A stretch of 64,000 nt of DNA from Streptomyces fuscichromogenes (GTDB lineage Bacteria > Actinomycetota > Actinomycetes > Streptomycetales > Streptomycetaceae). Position numbers and translations under genes: made by a program. Below, in pieces: positions 27,209 through 36,333 of this stretch; positions within the stretch are counted from its first letter, which is position 1, and the number at the start of each line of letters is the position of its first letter. The stretch spans positions 139,924 to 203,923 of the forward strand of contig NZ_BMML01000002.1 of assembly GCF_014645815.1 (NCBI RefSeq). The letters run 5' to 3'. The notes below the pieces were generated by a model, which was not told where the DNA came from, did not search any database, and saw only the letters and a program-made list of their open reading frames with translations.

Positions 27209-27585
27209 CCTGCTAAGCCCCCCTCGGTGGTCGCGGCTCCTCGGTTGTGTCGCTCCTGCACGTTTCCCCTTGGTCCTGCACGAGTCCCCCGCCGTAAGAC
27301 GTCAAGATCGAATCTACTGGTTTCCGCGGTGTCGCGTTGACCAGTTCGACACGCCGCCGATTGTCGACATGACAACTTGGCGTGAAGCATTCGATCACGA
27401 AGGGTTGCACTCACAGGCCGTGCAGGGAAGTGCGCCTTGTCGCAGTGGCCAAACCGCGTAGGGTGCGGAGGGTCCTGCGGACCCTTTCCGTGCAGGTGGA
27501 ACGGGGGTTGGGGGGTGGTTGGCACCTCTCCCGTACGGGTCCCGGAAGTTGGCTGAAAAGAAGCGTTCGTGTGCACGGAAACCGG
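27209..27585. other. adpA leader and promoter region
   Basis: The 377-bp region contains no gene. On the adpA strand a -10-like TAGATT (plus-strand 27311-27316) would give a leader of about 100 nt. TGGCGTGAAG at 27378-27387 matches 9 of 10 positions of the AdpA consensus TGGCSNGWWY, compatible with autoregulation. Further up is sequence ending near the 3' end of the small gene at 27586. Confidence 0.45.
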
Positions 27586-27897
27586 TCAGTCGACCGGTGT
27601 ACTGCCTCGGGTGTGACGTCCGCCTCCCCGGGTCGTCGCCCCGCGCTCCGAACGGCGCAGCAGGAAGCGGCAGGCGGCGGTGACGGCGGCGAGGCCGAGG
27701 GCGGTGCCGACCGCGCCGGCCGGCGAGCCGCCGAAGCAGAGGAGCACCACGGGGACGAGGACGCAGGAGAACGCGGCCCAGCGGACCACGTCGCCGGCGG
27801 TGTCCGGGGCGTGGCTCCGGGTGGCGTGCGGGGAGGGGTGCCGGCCGGGGTGCGGGGCGGGGCGTGGGTCGGTGGCGGTGGGGCGCGGTCCGGACAT
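27586..27897 (-). CDS. Small membrane protein upstream of adpA
   Basis: The 103-aa protein begins at ATG 27897 behind GGGAG. A Pro/His/Arg-rich cytoplasmic N-terminus (about 1-35) is followed by two hydrophobic helices (about 37-57 and 62-80) and a basic Gly/Arg/Thr tail. Small membrane proteins of this kind are found at this position in related genomes from memory. Function is unknown. Confidence 0.6.
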   Translation of the reverse strand: MSGPRPTATDPRPAPHPGRHPSPHATRSHAPDTAGDVVRWAAFSCVLVPVVLLCFGGSPAGAVGTALGLAAVTAACRFLLRRSERGATTRGGGRHTRGSTPVD

Positions 27898-28237
27898 GGT
27901 CGTACTCCCTTGTGCTCCCTGGTGACGCACTCGTACCGGGATCAACGCGTGTTCGGGCGGTCGGTCACCGTGCGTGGGGCTCCGGTGCTGTCCGAATCCT
28001 GTGCAAACCGCCTGTACGGGGCAGCAACCATTGCGTTACGGGCGCGGCTCGTGCATGCTCCCTGGAACCCCTAACCGACTCCGGGGAAGGTCCCCTACGG
28101 AGAGTGCGCGGGATCTGGGCTGAGGAGGCGTGCCGCCGTACCCTTGGGGGTATGGGGTTGGGAAGATGTTTCCCGGACACAGCTCCGCCGCAACACTGCC
28201 GTCCCTCCCACACAAGGATCACAACGCCGAGACAGCC
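27898..28237. other. Intergenic region before the universal stress gene
   Basis: The divergent 340-bp spacer holds no gene that I can support. A short palindrome TACCC-TTGG-GGGTA lies at 28139-28152, about 90 bp before the universal-stress start, and may be an operator. Confidence 0.35.
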
Positions 28238-28765
28238 ATGGCCGGTCACGAATTCTTCGATCCAGCGGACCGCAAGCGGCCGGTCGCCGACCCCACGGCG
28301 GCCGATGCGCAGGCGGCGGAAGAGGCACGCCCTTCCTGCGATCCCGCCTTCAAACACGGGGTGGTCGTCGGCTTCGACGGCTCCACCTCCAGTGAGCGCG
28401 CCCTCGCCTACGCGATCGGGATGGCGCACCGCTCCCGCGCGGGACTGATCATCGTCCATGTCGCCAACCGACTGCCGACCACCGTGTGGGCCGGCTGCGA
28501 GCCACCCGTCTTCGTCGACGTGCCGGACCACCGCACCGAGGTGCTCGGACTCGAACTCGCCTGTGCCGAGTACCTGGCCGAAGTGCCCTGGATCCTCGTC
28601 GAGCGCGGCGGCGACATCTGCCACGAACTCGAAGAGGTGGGGCGGGAGTACGAGGCCGACGCGATCGTCGTGGGGTCCACCCAGGGGATCGTCGGGCGGA
28701 TCTTCGGCTCCGTCGCGGGCAGACTCGCCAAGCGGGCCAGGCGGCCCGTCGTTGTCATTCCGTAA
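28238..28765 (+). CDS. Universal stress protein, single UspA domain
   Basis: The protein has 175 aa. A charged 38-residue N-terminal extension precedes one UspA domain (about 40-175). It starts VVVGFDGSTSSERALAYA and ends with an ATP-binding-type Gly/Ser loop, VVGSTQGIVGRIFGSVAGRL followed by RPVVVIP. A nucleotide-binding stress role is typical, but the molecular target of such proteins is rarely known. The ATG at 28238 has only a weak ribosome-binding site. Confidence 0.88.
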   Translation: MAGHEFFDPADRKRPVADPTAADAQAAEEARPSCDPAFKHGVVVGFDGSTSSERALAYAIGMAHRSRAGLIIVHVANRLPTTVWAGCEPPVFVDVPDHRTEVLGLELACAEYLAEVPWILVERGGDICHELEEVGREYEADAIVVGSTQGIVGRIFGSVAGRLAKRARRPVVVIP

Positions 28766-28919
28766 CTCCCCGTTCTCCCAGGTGAGATGCGGAGTGGGAA
28801 CGGTCCGGTGCCCTTTGTGCGGTGCGTAAATCTACTGGCGCGTAGAGGTGTTTGTGCCCTTGTGAAGGGCATATACCGGTCACCGCGCACAACTGCACAG
28901 AGCATGAAGGGAGCCCGCC

Positions 28920-29486
28920 GTGGACAACGACGTCTCTGCGGGAAACGGAACCACTACCGTGGCCGGCCGACTCGCCCTGGGAATCACCCTGTTGGCGTTC
29001 GGCCTCGGCACCACCGGCGTCATCGACAACGTCACCACGTCCGACGCCGTGTCAGTCGCCCACTACCTGGGCGGAGTCGCCCTCTTCCTCGTCGGCCTGC
29101 TGGCCTTCCGCGACCGTGACACCGCGAACGGCACGGGCTATGTGGTCCTCGGTGCCCTGTGGTTCACCTGGGCCGTCTCCTCCGGTGGCCACACCTCGGC
29201 CAACGGGGCCGGGCTCTTCCTGCTCCTCTTCGCCCTCGTGGCCCTGTCGTTGACCCTTGCGGGCGGGGAGCAGCTCGGCCAGGCCATGCACGGCCTGCTG
29301 TTCCTGGCGATGCTGCTCCTCGCGGTCGCGAGCTTCGCCGACAGTTCGTCACTGACCAAGGTCGGTGGGTGGGTTGCCGCGGCGGCGGGGGCGGTGGCCT
29401 GGTACGCCGCGACCGCCGCGCTCGCGCACTGGCCGACGGTGCTTCCGAGGCGGGCTGCCGGCCGGGGGGTGACGGCCGCCGGCTGA
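28920..29486 (+). CDS. Acetate-transporter-family (GPR1/FUN34/YaaH) membrane protein
   Basis: The 188-aa protein from GTG 28920, behind GGGAG, has six predicted helices over residues 14-170. The GPR1/FUN34/YaaH-like pattern is present but relaxed: LGITLLAFGLGTTGV starts helix 1 and GGVALFLVGLLAF helix 2. The classical NPAPLGL signature is not clear, so acetate transport is tentative. It lies between the stress gene and the convergent glmS. Confidence 0.65.
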   Translation: MDNDVSAGNGTTTVAGRLALGITLLAFGLGTTGVIDNVTTSDAVSVAHYLGGVALFLVGLLAFRDRDTANGTGYVVLGALWFTWAVSSGGHTSANGAGLFLLLFALVALSLTLAGGEQLGQAMHGLLFLAMLLLAVASFADSSSLTKVGGWVAAAAGAVAWYAATAALAHWPTVLPRRAAGRGVTAAG

Positions 29487-29598
29487 TATGGCAGCCGACG
29501 CCGGGGAGTTGGGCGTCCCCGGCGATCCAATGAGCGGGCCCCTCCGTTGCCGGTGGCACACGTGGGGGGTCCGCTCGATTGTGTGGCCCGTGCGGGTG

Positions 29599-29671
29599 CG
29601 TGGGGGTTGCTCGCGCAGTTCCCCGCGCCCCTGAAAGAAAGGGGCGCGGGGAACTGCGCGAGCAACCCCCA
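29599..29671. repeat. Complete palindromic repeat, 33-bp perfect stem
   Basis: 29599-29631 is the exact reverse complement of 29639-29671, with loop GAAAGAA. This is two head-to-head copies of the family core, 13 bp past the glmS stop and between convergent genes; it will form a very stable hairpin and probably ends transcription on both strands. Confidence 0.92.
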
Positions 29672-29684
29672 CCGGCCGGCACTC

Positions 29685-31502
29685 TTACTCCACCGTCACC
29701 GACTTCGCGAGGTTCCGCGGCTTGTCGATGTCGCGGCCCAGGGCCTTCGCCGTGTGGTAGGCGAGGAGTTGGAGGGGGATGCCCATCAGGATGGGGTCGA
29801 GTTCGTCCTCGTTCTTGGGGACGACGATCGTGCGGTCCGCCTTCTCCTGGTGGCGGTGGGCCACCGCCAGGATCCTGCCGCTGCGGGCCTTGATCTCCTC
29901 CAGGGCCGCGCGGTTCTTCTCCAGCAGGTCGTCGTCGGGGACGATCGCCACCGTGGGAAGGGCCGGCTCGATCAGCGCCAGCGGGCCGTGCTTCAGCTCG
30001 GAGGCCGGGTAGGCCTCCGCGTGGATGTAGGAGACCTCCTTGAGCTTCAGGGAGGCCTCACGGGCCACCGGGTAGCCCCGTACGCGGCCGATGAAGAGCA
30101 TCGAGCGGGCCTCGGCGTACTCCGCGGCCATCTTCTCGATCTCCGCCTCCTGCGCGAGGATCTCCGAGATCTGGGCCGGCAGCTTGCGCAGGCCCTCGAT
30201 GATCCGCTTGCCGTCGCGGACCGAGAGGTCCCGGATCCGGCCCAGGTGCAGCGCCAGCAGGGCGAAGGCGACCGTGGTGTTGGTGAAGCACTTCGTGGAG
30301 ACCACGCAGACCTCCGGGCCCGCGTGCACGTACGTGCCGCCGTCCGCCTCGCGGGCGATCGCCGAGCCCACCACGTTGACCACGCCCAGCACCCGCGCGC
30401 CCTTGCGCTTCAGCTCCTGGACGGCGGCGAGGACGTCGTAGGTCTCACCGGACTGGGAGACGGCGATGTACAGGGTGTCGGGGTCGACCACCGGGTTGCG
30501 GTAGCGGAACTCGGAGGCCGGCTCGGCGTCCGCGGGGATGCGGGCCAGCTCCTCGATCAGCTGGGCGCCGATCATGCCCGCGTGGTACGACGTGCCGCAG
30601 CCGAGGATCTTCACCCGGCGCACGGCCCGCGCGTCCCGGGCGTCCAGGTTGAGGCCGCCGAGGTGCACGGTGGAGAAGCGGTCGTCGATCCGGCCGCGCA
30701 GCACGCGGTCGACCGCGTCGGGCTGCTCGAAGATCTCCTTGTGCATGTAGGTGTCGTGGCCGCCCATGTCGTACGACTCGGCCTCCCACTCCACGGTGGT
30801 CGGCTCCGCCGTCGTACGGGTGCCCTCGGTCGTGTAGGTGCGGAAGTCGTCGGCCTTGAGGGTGGCCATCTCGCCGTCGTCGAGGGTGACTATCTGCCGG
30901 GTGTGGGTGACCAGGGCCGCGATGTCCGAGGCGACGAACATCTCCTTGTCGCCGATGCCGAGGACCACCGGGGAGCCGTTGCGGGCCACCACGATGCGCT
31001 CGGGGAAGTCGGCGTGCATGACCGCGATGCCGTAGGTGCCCTCGATCACGCGCAGCGCCTGGCGGACCTTCTCCTCCAGGGTCTCCGCCTGGGAGCGGGC
31101 GATCAGGTGGGTGAGGACCTCGGTGTCGGTCTCGGAGAGGAACACCACGCCGTCCGCCTCCAGCTTGCGGCGCAGCTCGGCGGCGTTGTCGATGATGCCG
31201 TTGTGGACGACGGCGACCTTCTGGTCGGCCGACATGTGCGGGTGGGCGTTCACGTCGGAGGGGGCGCCGTGGGTGGCCCAGCGGGTGTGGGCGATGCCGG
31301 TGGTGCCCTTGAAGCGCGCCGGCACCCTGGCCTCCAGGTCCCGGACCCGGCCCTTGGCCTTCACCATCTTCAGACCGGCCGTCTTCGGGGCCGAGACGAC
31401 GATGCCCGCCGAGTCGTAACCGCGGTATTCCAGCCGCTGCAGACCTTCGAGGAGAAGGGGGGCGACGTCACGCCTGCCGATGTATCCGACAATTCCGCAC
31501 AT
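29685..31502 (-). CDS. glmS: Glutamine-fructose-6-phosphate aminotransferase
   Basis: The 605-aa enzyme makes glucosamine-6-phosphate from fructose-6-phosphate and glutamine for peptidoglycan and amino-sugar synthesis. MCGIVGYIG at the N-terminus exposes catalytic Cys2 of the class II glutaminase domain (1-220). Two SIS sugar-isomerase domains follow (about 285-425 and 455-595; ILGCGTSYHAGM, SQSGETYDV). The C-terminus ends KSVTVE, as is usual for the family. It is preceded by a small gene 30 bp upstream on the same strand. Streptomyces often carry two glmS copies; this one is complete. Confidence 0.96.
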   Translation of the reverse strand: MCGIVGYIGRRDVAPLLLEGLQRLEYRGYDSAGIVVSAPKTAGLKMVKAKGRVRDLEARVPARFKGTTGIAHTRWATHGAPSDVNAHPHMSADQKVAVVHNGIIDNAAELRRKLEADGVVFLSETDTEVLTHLIARSQAETLEEKVRQALRVIEGTYGIAVMHADFPERIVVARNGSPVVLGIGDKEMFVASDIAALVTHTRQIVTLDDGEMATLKADDFRTYTTEGTRTTAEPTTVEWEAESYDMGGHDTYMHKEIFEQPDAVDRVLRGRIDDRFSTVHLGGLNLDARDARAVRRVKILGCGTSYHAGMIGAQLIEELARIPADAEPASEFRYRNPVVDPDTLYIAVSQSGETYDVLAAVQELKRKGARVLGVVNVVGSAIAREADGGTYVHAGPEVCVVSTKCFTNTTVAFALLALHLGRIRDLSVRDGKRIIEGLRKLPAQISEILAQEAEIEKMAAEYAEARSMLFIGRVRGYPVAREASLKLKEVSYIHAEAYPASELKHGPLALIEPALPTVAIVPDDDLLEKNRAALEEIKARSGRILAVAHRHQEKADRTIVVPKNEDELDPILMGIPLQLLAYHTAKALGRDIDKPRNLAKSVTVE

Positions 31503-31532
31503 ATATAGGTGTTCCGTATTCCTAGGTCGTAG

Positions 31533-31826
31533 TCATCCGTAGACCAGGCGGCGCAGTTGCCGGAGGGTGAGCTCCGGCGGGGCGACCGCCCTGTACTTCA
31601 GGTCCGCCGCGATCCGTTCGAAGATCTCCGCGTTCACCAGGCCTTCCGTCTGGAGCTCGCGATGGCGGCGCCGGACGTAGTCCCCGGTCGTCTCGTCGAA
31701 GTAGGCGAGCACGTCCTGGATCACCCGCAGCGCCTCGCCCCGGCTCAGGGGCGTGGAGCGCGTCAGATGATCAACGAGTTCGTCGTGCACCCGGTAGATC
31801 CTGGGGTACCGGCGCCGCTTTCGCAA
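31533..31826 (-). CDS. Small conserved protein in operon with glmS
   Basis: The 97-aa protein is mostly helical and highly charged, without Cys, signal peptide or membrane segment (RVHDELVDHLTRSTPLSRGE, then FERIAADLKYRAVAPPELTL). It is not recognised. The 30-bp spacing to glmS and shared strand imply co-transcription, so it could modulate GlmS or amino-sugar metabolism, which is inference only. Confidence 0.7.
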   Translation of the reverse strand: MRKRRRYPRIYRVHDELVDHLTRSTPLSRGEALRVIQDVLAYFDETTGDYVRRRHRELQTEGLVNAEIFERIAADLKYRAVAPPELTLRQLRRLVYG

Positions 31827-31940
31827 GAATCCTGCCCGATTCCGGGCAACGGACTGTTGAATCTCTTATGGGGTGCTGTTCGCAGCCTGTCCATCCTGTG
31901 TCTTGCGCCACGTCGCTTGTGGAGACGATTTTCAGACGCC

Positions 31941-33521
31941 ATGGACATTCCTCGTATGGGCGTACCCGATGAGCTCGCCGAGCGCATGAGCATGGCCGAG
32001 CAGCACGAGTACCTCCGCGCCAGATTCTCCCGGCGCTCGATGATCAGAGGCGGTGCCGTGACCCTCGGCGCCGTCACGGGCGGCTCCTTCGTCCTGGGCG
32101 GCACCGCCCAGGCCGCCGTCCCCACCCAGTCCTCCGCTCCCGCCACCCAGTACGTCGACGGCGCCTTCGTCGCCCCGTTCGGCCGCCACCTGGCCTTCGG
32201 CAACGACGCCGGCACGGAGATGACGGTCTCCTGGCAGGTCCCGGTCGCGGTGAAGAAGCCCTTCGTCCGCATCGGCACCCACGCCTCGCATCTCTCGGTC
32301 AAGATCGACGCCGAGATCCGCACCCTCTACACCCCGGCCGGCATCGGCGCCAGCGGCGACCACACCCAGTACTACGTGCACGCCAGGCTGGCCAACCTCA
32401 AGCCGGGCCGCACCTACTTCTACGGCGTCGGCCACGACGGCTTCGACCCGGCCTCGCCGCGGTTCGCCAGCACCATCGGCACCTTCACCACCGCCCCCCG
32501 CAACAAGGAGCCGTTCACCTTCACGGCCTTCGGCGACCAGGGCGTCAGCTACCACGGCCTGGCCAACGACAGCCTGATCCTCGGCCAGAACCCCAGCTTC
32601 CACCTGCACGCCGGCGACATCGCCTACGCCGACCCGGCCGGCCAGGGCAAGACCGCCGACACCGGCTTCGACTCCCGCGTGTGGGACCAGTTCCTGGCCC
32701 AGACCGAGTCGGTCGCCAAGTCCGTGCCGTGGATGGTGTCGTACGGCAACCACGACATGGAGGCCTGGTACTCGCCCAACGGCTACGGCGGCGAGGAGGC
32801 CCGCTTCTCCCTGCCCGACAACGGGCCGGACAAGAAGAACCTCCCGGGCGTCTACTCCTTCGTCCACGGCAACACGGCGATCATCTCGCTGGACCCGAAC
32901 GACGTCTCCTTCGAGATCCCGGCGAACCTGGGCATCTCGGGCGGCACCCAGACCACGTGGTTCGAGGCGCAGCTGAAGAAGTTCCGCGCCTCGAAGGACA
33001 TCGACTTCATCGTCGTGTTCTTCCACCACTGCGCCTACTGCACCTCCACGGCGCACGCCTCGGAGGGGGGCGTGCGACAGGAGTGGGTGCCGCTGTTCGA
33101 GAAGTACACGGTGGACCTGGTCATCAACGGCCACAACCACCAGTACGAGCGCACCGACGTCATCAAGGGCAACACCGTCGTCAAGAAGCTCCCGATCGGC
33201 GAGACGGCCTACTCCGAGACCGAGGGCGTCGTCTACGTCACCGCGGGCGCGGCCGGCCGCAGCCTCTACGCGTTCACCGCCCCGGACTCCTACGAGGGCC
33301 ACCTGAACGAGGTCGACTCCGTCGCCTCCTTCATCAACACCAAGGACGGCAAGGTCAACGAGACCGTCGCCTGGTCCCGGGTGCGCTACCTCAACTACTC
33401 GTTCCTGCGCGTGGACGTCGAGCCCGCGCCGCGCGGCCAGTACGCCAAGCTGAAGGTGTCGGGCATCGCCGAGACCGGCGACCGCATCGACCACTTCACG
33501 GTGGCGCGCAAGGCCAAGTAG
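31941..33521 (+). CDS. Secreted purple acid phosphatase-like metallophosphoesterase
   Basis: The 526-aa protein has a Tat signal (FSRRSMIRGG, cleavage probably after ...GTAQA). A fibronectin-like purple-acid-phosphatase N-domain (about 75-190) and the metallophosphatase domain (about 195-460) follow. All five metal motifs are present: FGDQG, HAGDIAYAD, YGNHDME, FFHHCAY and INGHNHQYER. It releases phosphate from organic esters outside the cell. PhoP control is plausible: a weak 11-bp direct repeat (GTTCGCAGCCT/GTCCATCCTGT) lies at 31878-31899, but it is far from consensus. Confidence 0.92.
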   Translation: MDIPRMGVPDELAERMSMAEQHEYLRARFSRRSMIRGGAVTLGAVTGGSFVLGGTAQAAVPTQSSAPATQYVDGAFVAPFGRHLAFGNDAGTEMTVSWQVPVAVKKPFVRIGTHASHLSVKIDAEIRTLYTPAGIGASGDHTQYYVHARLANLKPGRTYFYGVGHDGFDPASPRFASTIGTFTTAPRNKEPFTFTAFGDQGVSYHGLANDSLILGQNPSFHLHAGDIAYADPAGQGKTADTGFDSRVWDQFLAQTESVAKSVPWMVSYGNHDMEAWYSPNGYGGEEARFSLPDNGPDKKNLPGVYSFVHGNTAIISLDPNDVSFEIPANLGISGGTQTTWFEAQLKKFRASKDIDFIVVFFHHCAYCTSTAHASEGGVRQEWVPLFEKYTVDLVINGHNHQYERTDVIKGNTVVKKLPIGETAYSETEGVVYVTAGAAGRSLYAFTAPDSYEGHLNEVDSVASFINTKDGKVNETVAWSRVRYLNYSFLRVDVEPAPRGQYAKLKVSGIAETGDRIDHFTVARKAK

Positions 33522-33568
33522 GGCCCCACGGCCCCGGGTAAGGCAGATCCGGGGCGCAGGGCACCCGC

Positions 33569-33602
33569 AGGCGGTCCTCACATGCGTCTGAGGACCGCCT
33601 GT
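33569..33602. terminator. Bidirectional terminator overlapping a gene end
   Basis: CAGGCGGTCCTCA at 33569-33581 pairs perfectly (13 bp) with 33590-33602. It includes the stop codon of the DUF4429/SHOCT gene and lies 48 bp after the phosphatase stop, so it serves convergent genes. On the plus strand TTTGG follows. Confidence 0.75.
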
Positions 33603-34474
33603 TTGGCCATCGAGAACTCCTCGTCCGTGAGCACCCCTTCGCGGTACAGCTCGCCGAGCTCCCGCAGCCGCCGCAGCAGCGCGTCGTGATCGGCCTCGGC
33701 CGTCTCCGGCACCCGGTTCACCTCCGGCACCCGGTTCACCCCAGGCCTCCCGGGAGCCTCCGGTGCGTCGGCCGCCGACGGATGCGGCAGCCGCGCCTGC
33801 ACCGCCGCCGCGACCAGCGCCATCAGCGGATCCCGCTTGAACCCCCACAACTCCACCGCGTGCGGGTCGTACTTGGCCCGCTCCCGGACCGGCGCGCCGG
33901 CCACCCGGAACCGCAGATGGCCGTTCTCCAGGCCCGCGGACGGCTGCCACTCCACGCCGAGGATGTCCGCCAGAGCGAGCGTGCGCGGACCCGCGGCGGC
34001 CTTGACGTCCTCCGTCTTCCAGTTCCACTCCAGACGCACCCGCTCCCCGTCGAACGACGCCGTGCCGTCCCCGGCGGACACCGACAGCGGCAGCGGCGGC
34101 CCCGGCAGCAGGTACTCGCGCACCGGCGTGCCCGGCACCCGGGCGAGGAGCAGCGCGTCGCGCACCTCGTCCGTGAAGTACTCGGCGACCCCGTACCGGT
34201 CCGACTCGACGGTCAGCCGATAGGGGTCGTGGGGTTCGGTCAGGCGGCCCCCGGTGGCGTGCAGCAGCGGATCGGCGCCGTCCCGCAGCCGCAGCCTCAG
34301 CCGCCCCTGCCGACGGCCCTGCTCGAACGAGATGCCCGCCAACGCCGCCAGCGGAAGCTCCAGTTCACCCAGCGCCCGGCGCAGCACACTCACGTTCCTG
34401 TCCCGCCCGGGAGTCAGCCGCAGGGCATCTGTGCCGAAGGACCAAGTGCCGTCTTTCTGGATGATTTCCGCCAC
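33578..34474 (-). CDS. DUF4429 protein with C-terminal SHOCT domain
   Basis: The protein has 298 aa. Two related DUF4429 beta-rich domains lie at about 1-110 and 135-225 (each near a WSFGTDALRLTPG or ASFDGERVRLEWN start). A linker with the duplicated motif NRVPE follows, and then a SHOCT motif at about 265-298 (LRELGELYREGVLTDEEFSM). SHOCT domains are short helical oligomerisation or membrane-association modules. The function of this common streptomycete family is unknown. Its last codons form one arm of a terminator hairpin. Confidence 0.85.
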   Translation of the reverse strand: MAEIIQKDGTWSFGTDALRLTPGRDRNVSVLRRALGELELPLAALAGISFEQGRRQGRLRLRLRDGADPLLHATGGRLTEPHDPYRLTVESDRYGVAEYFTDEVRDALLLARVPGTPVREYLLPGPPLPLSVSAGDGTASFDGERVRLEWNWKTEDVKAAAGPRTLALADILGVEWQPSAGLENGHLRFRVAGAPVRERAKYDPHAVELWGFKRDPLMALVAAAVQARLPHPSAADAPEAPGRPGVNRVPEVNRVPETAEADHDALLRRLRELGELYREGVLTDEEFSMAKQAVLRRM

Positions 34475-34519
34475 ATGGGGATTGTTCCACCGGGAACGCG
34501 GAGCCGGCCGTGGCCGCCA

Positions 34520-34554
34520 CGGGCTCCCCCGAGGACCGTACTCGGGGGAGCCCG
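34520..34554 (-). terminator. desABCD terminator hairpin
   Basis: CGGGCTCCCCCGAG at 34520-34533 pairs perfectly (14 bp) with 34541-34554 across a 7-nt loop, 9 bp past the desD stop. Confidence 0.8.
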
Positions 34555-34563
34555 CGGCCTGGA

Positions 34564-36333
34564 TCAGAACCCCGCGACGGGATTCTTCAGGGTTCCGACC
34601 AGCTGGAGGGCGCCCGACGGGTCCGCCAGGTCCACCATCTGCCGGTTGTCGCGCAGCTGGAGCCGGTTGAGGCAGGACAGCGCGAACTCGGGCGCGAACA
34701 TGTCGTACCGCGCGAACTTGTCGGCGAGTTCCGGCGCCGACTCCTGGTACTCACGGGTGACCTCGGCGACCGTCCGCCAGAAGTCGTCCTCCGCCAGGAC
34801 CCCCTCGGTCGCGAGGTTCGCGGCGAGGAAGCGGAAGAAGCAGTCGAAGACGTCCGTGAAGACGGAGAGAAGCTTCTTGTCCTCGGGGACCTCGACGCGC
34901 AGCCGCTCGACCGCCGGCGGCAGCACCGCGTCCGGGTCCATGACCGCGATCTCCTCGGCGATGTCCTTGTAGACCGCCCGCCGCACCACACCGTCCGCCA
35001 GGACCAGGATGACGTTCTCGCCGTGCGGCATGAACACCAGGTCGTAGGCGTAGAAGCTGTGCAGGAGGGGAGTGAAGTAGGCGCGGAGGTAGGCGCGCAG
35101 CCACTCCCGCGCCGGCAGCCCGCTCTGCTCGATCAGCGCGGCCGCGAAGGAGGCGCCCTCGTGGTCCACGTGCAGCAGGGCCGCCATGGTCGCGAGCGAC
35201 TCGCCCTCCCGCAGGGACGGCACCGGGCTCTCCCGCCACAGCGCGGCCAGCATCTTCCGGTACGGCGAGTAGCGGTCGGTCGCCTTCTCGTACTCCAGGT
35301 GCCGGTAGCCGACGGCCGCCCGCTCCCGGATGATCGACAGGCCGGTGGACCTGAGCACCGGGTCGTTGTCGATGAGCTGGGCCAGCCAGTCGTTGATGGC
35401 CGGGGTGGCCTCCATGTACGCGGCGGAAAGCCCGCGCATGAAGCCCATGTTGAGGACCGAGAGCGCCGTTTTGACGTAGTGCCTGCCGGGGCTGGAGTTG
35501 TTGAAGAAGGTCCGGATGGACTGCTGGGCCAGGTACTCGTCGTCACCCTCGCCCAGGCAGACCAGATGGCCGCGGGCGATCTCGGCGGCGAAGGTGACGG
35601 TGAGCTTGTTCCACCACTGCCAGGGGTGCACCGGGATGAGGAGGTAGTCGGCGGGGTCCAGGCCCCGCTCGCGCAGGACGCCGTCGAAGCGGTCGACGGT
35701 GGCCGCGCCCAGCTCCTCCCGGACGAAGGACTCGTACTCGATCCCGACCCCCGCCGTGAACGCGGCCCGCGACCGGTGCGCCGCCAGCCACACCAGCCGG
35801 ACCGGGTTCGCGGTCTCCGGGGCGTACGACAGGTACTCGTGGACGCCGAAGCCGAGCCGCCCGTTGTTCGCGACGAAGCAGGGGTGGCCCTCGGTCATCC
35901 CGGTCTCGATGGCCTGGAAGCCGGCGCGCGCCAGCTCGGCGACCGGGATCCGGTCCTTGGTGAGCTTGTAGCAGGTGCCGGAGAGGGTGGAGGAGATCTC
36001 CTCCAGGTAGACCGGCAGGATCTCGTCGCCGAGCCCCAGGGAGTCCTTCAGCTCGATGAAGAAGTCCAGGGCGGCGAGCGGGAGTTCGGCGCCGTCGCGG
36101 GTACGGCGGATGGAGTCGGCGTCCACCTGCCAGTGGTCCAGGGCGCGCCGGACGGCGGTGAACCGGTAGCGGGTCAGTCCGTCGTCGCTGCGGACGACGT
36201 ACGACGGCCCGTCCGCCTCCGGGGTGATCAGGCGCTCGTGGGCGAACTCGGCGAGCGCCTTGCGGATGAGCAGCCGGTTGGCCTTCTCCCAGCGCTCGGG
36301 GGAGAGGTGGGCCACGGCGTCGGCGAGGGTCAT
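34564..36333 (-). CDS. desD: Desferrioxamine synthetase (NIS synthetase)
   Basis: The 589-aa IucA/IucC-family NRPS-independent siderophore synthetase condenses and cyclises three N-hydroxy-N-succinylcadaverine units to desferrioxamine E, using ATP. Family marks are IPVHPWQWWNK at about 230, SSPGRHYVKTALSVLNMGFM near 285-305 and MPHGENVILVL near 435; the C-terminal FhuF-like region is complete. The ATG overlaps the desC stop (ATGA). It is last in desABCD and followed by a strong hairpin. Confidence 0.97.
   Translation of the reverse strand: MTLADAVAHLSPERWEKANRLLIRKALAEFAHERLITPEADGPSYVVRSDDGLTRYRFTAVRRALDHWQVDADSIRRTRDGAELPLAALDFFIELKDSLGLGDEILPVYLEEISSTLSGTCYKLTKDRIPVAELARAGFQAIETGMTEGHPCFVANNGRLGFGVHEYLSYAPETANPVRLVWLAAHRSRAAFTAGVGIEYESFVREELGAATVDRFDGVLRERGLDPADYLLIPVHPWQWWNKLTVTFAAEIARGHLVCLGEGDDEYLAQQSIRTFFNNSSPGRHYVKTALSVLNMGFMRGLSAAYMEATPAINDWLAQLIDNDPVLRSTGLSIIRERAAVGYRHLEYEKATDRYSPYRKMLAALWRESPVPSLREGESLATMAALLHVDHEGASFAAALIEQSGLPAREWLRAYLRAYFTPLLHSFYAYDLVFMPHGENVILVLADGVVRRAVYKDIAEEIAVMDPDAVLPPAVERLRVEVPEDKKLLSVFTDVFDCFFRFLAANLATEGVLAEDDFWRTVAEVTREYQESAPELADKFARYDMFAPEFALSCLNRLQLRDNRQMVDLADPSGALQLVGTLKNPVAGF

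Noticed and set aside
29547..31508. 653-codon plus-strand frame opposite glmS
   Set aside because: Shadow of glmS; the opposite strand has all GlmS motifs.
31878..31899. PHO box before the acid phosphatase
   Set aside because: The direct repeat is 11 bp in period but matches GTTCACC poorly; kept only as a remark under the gene.
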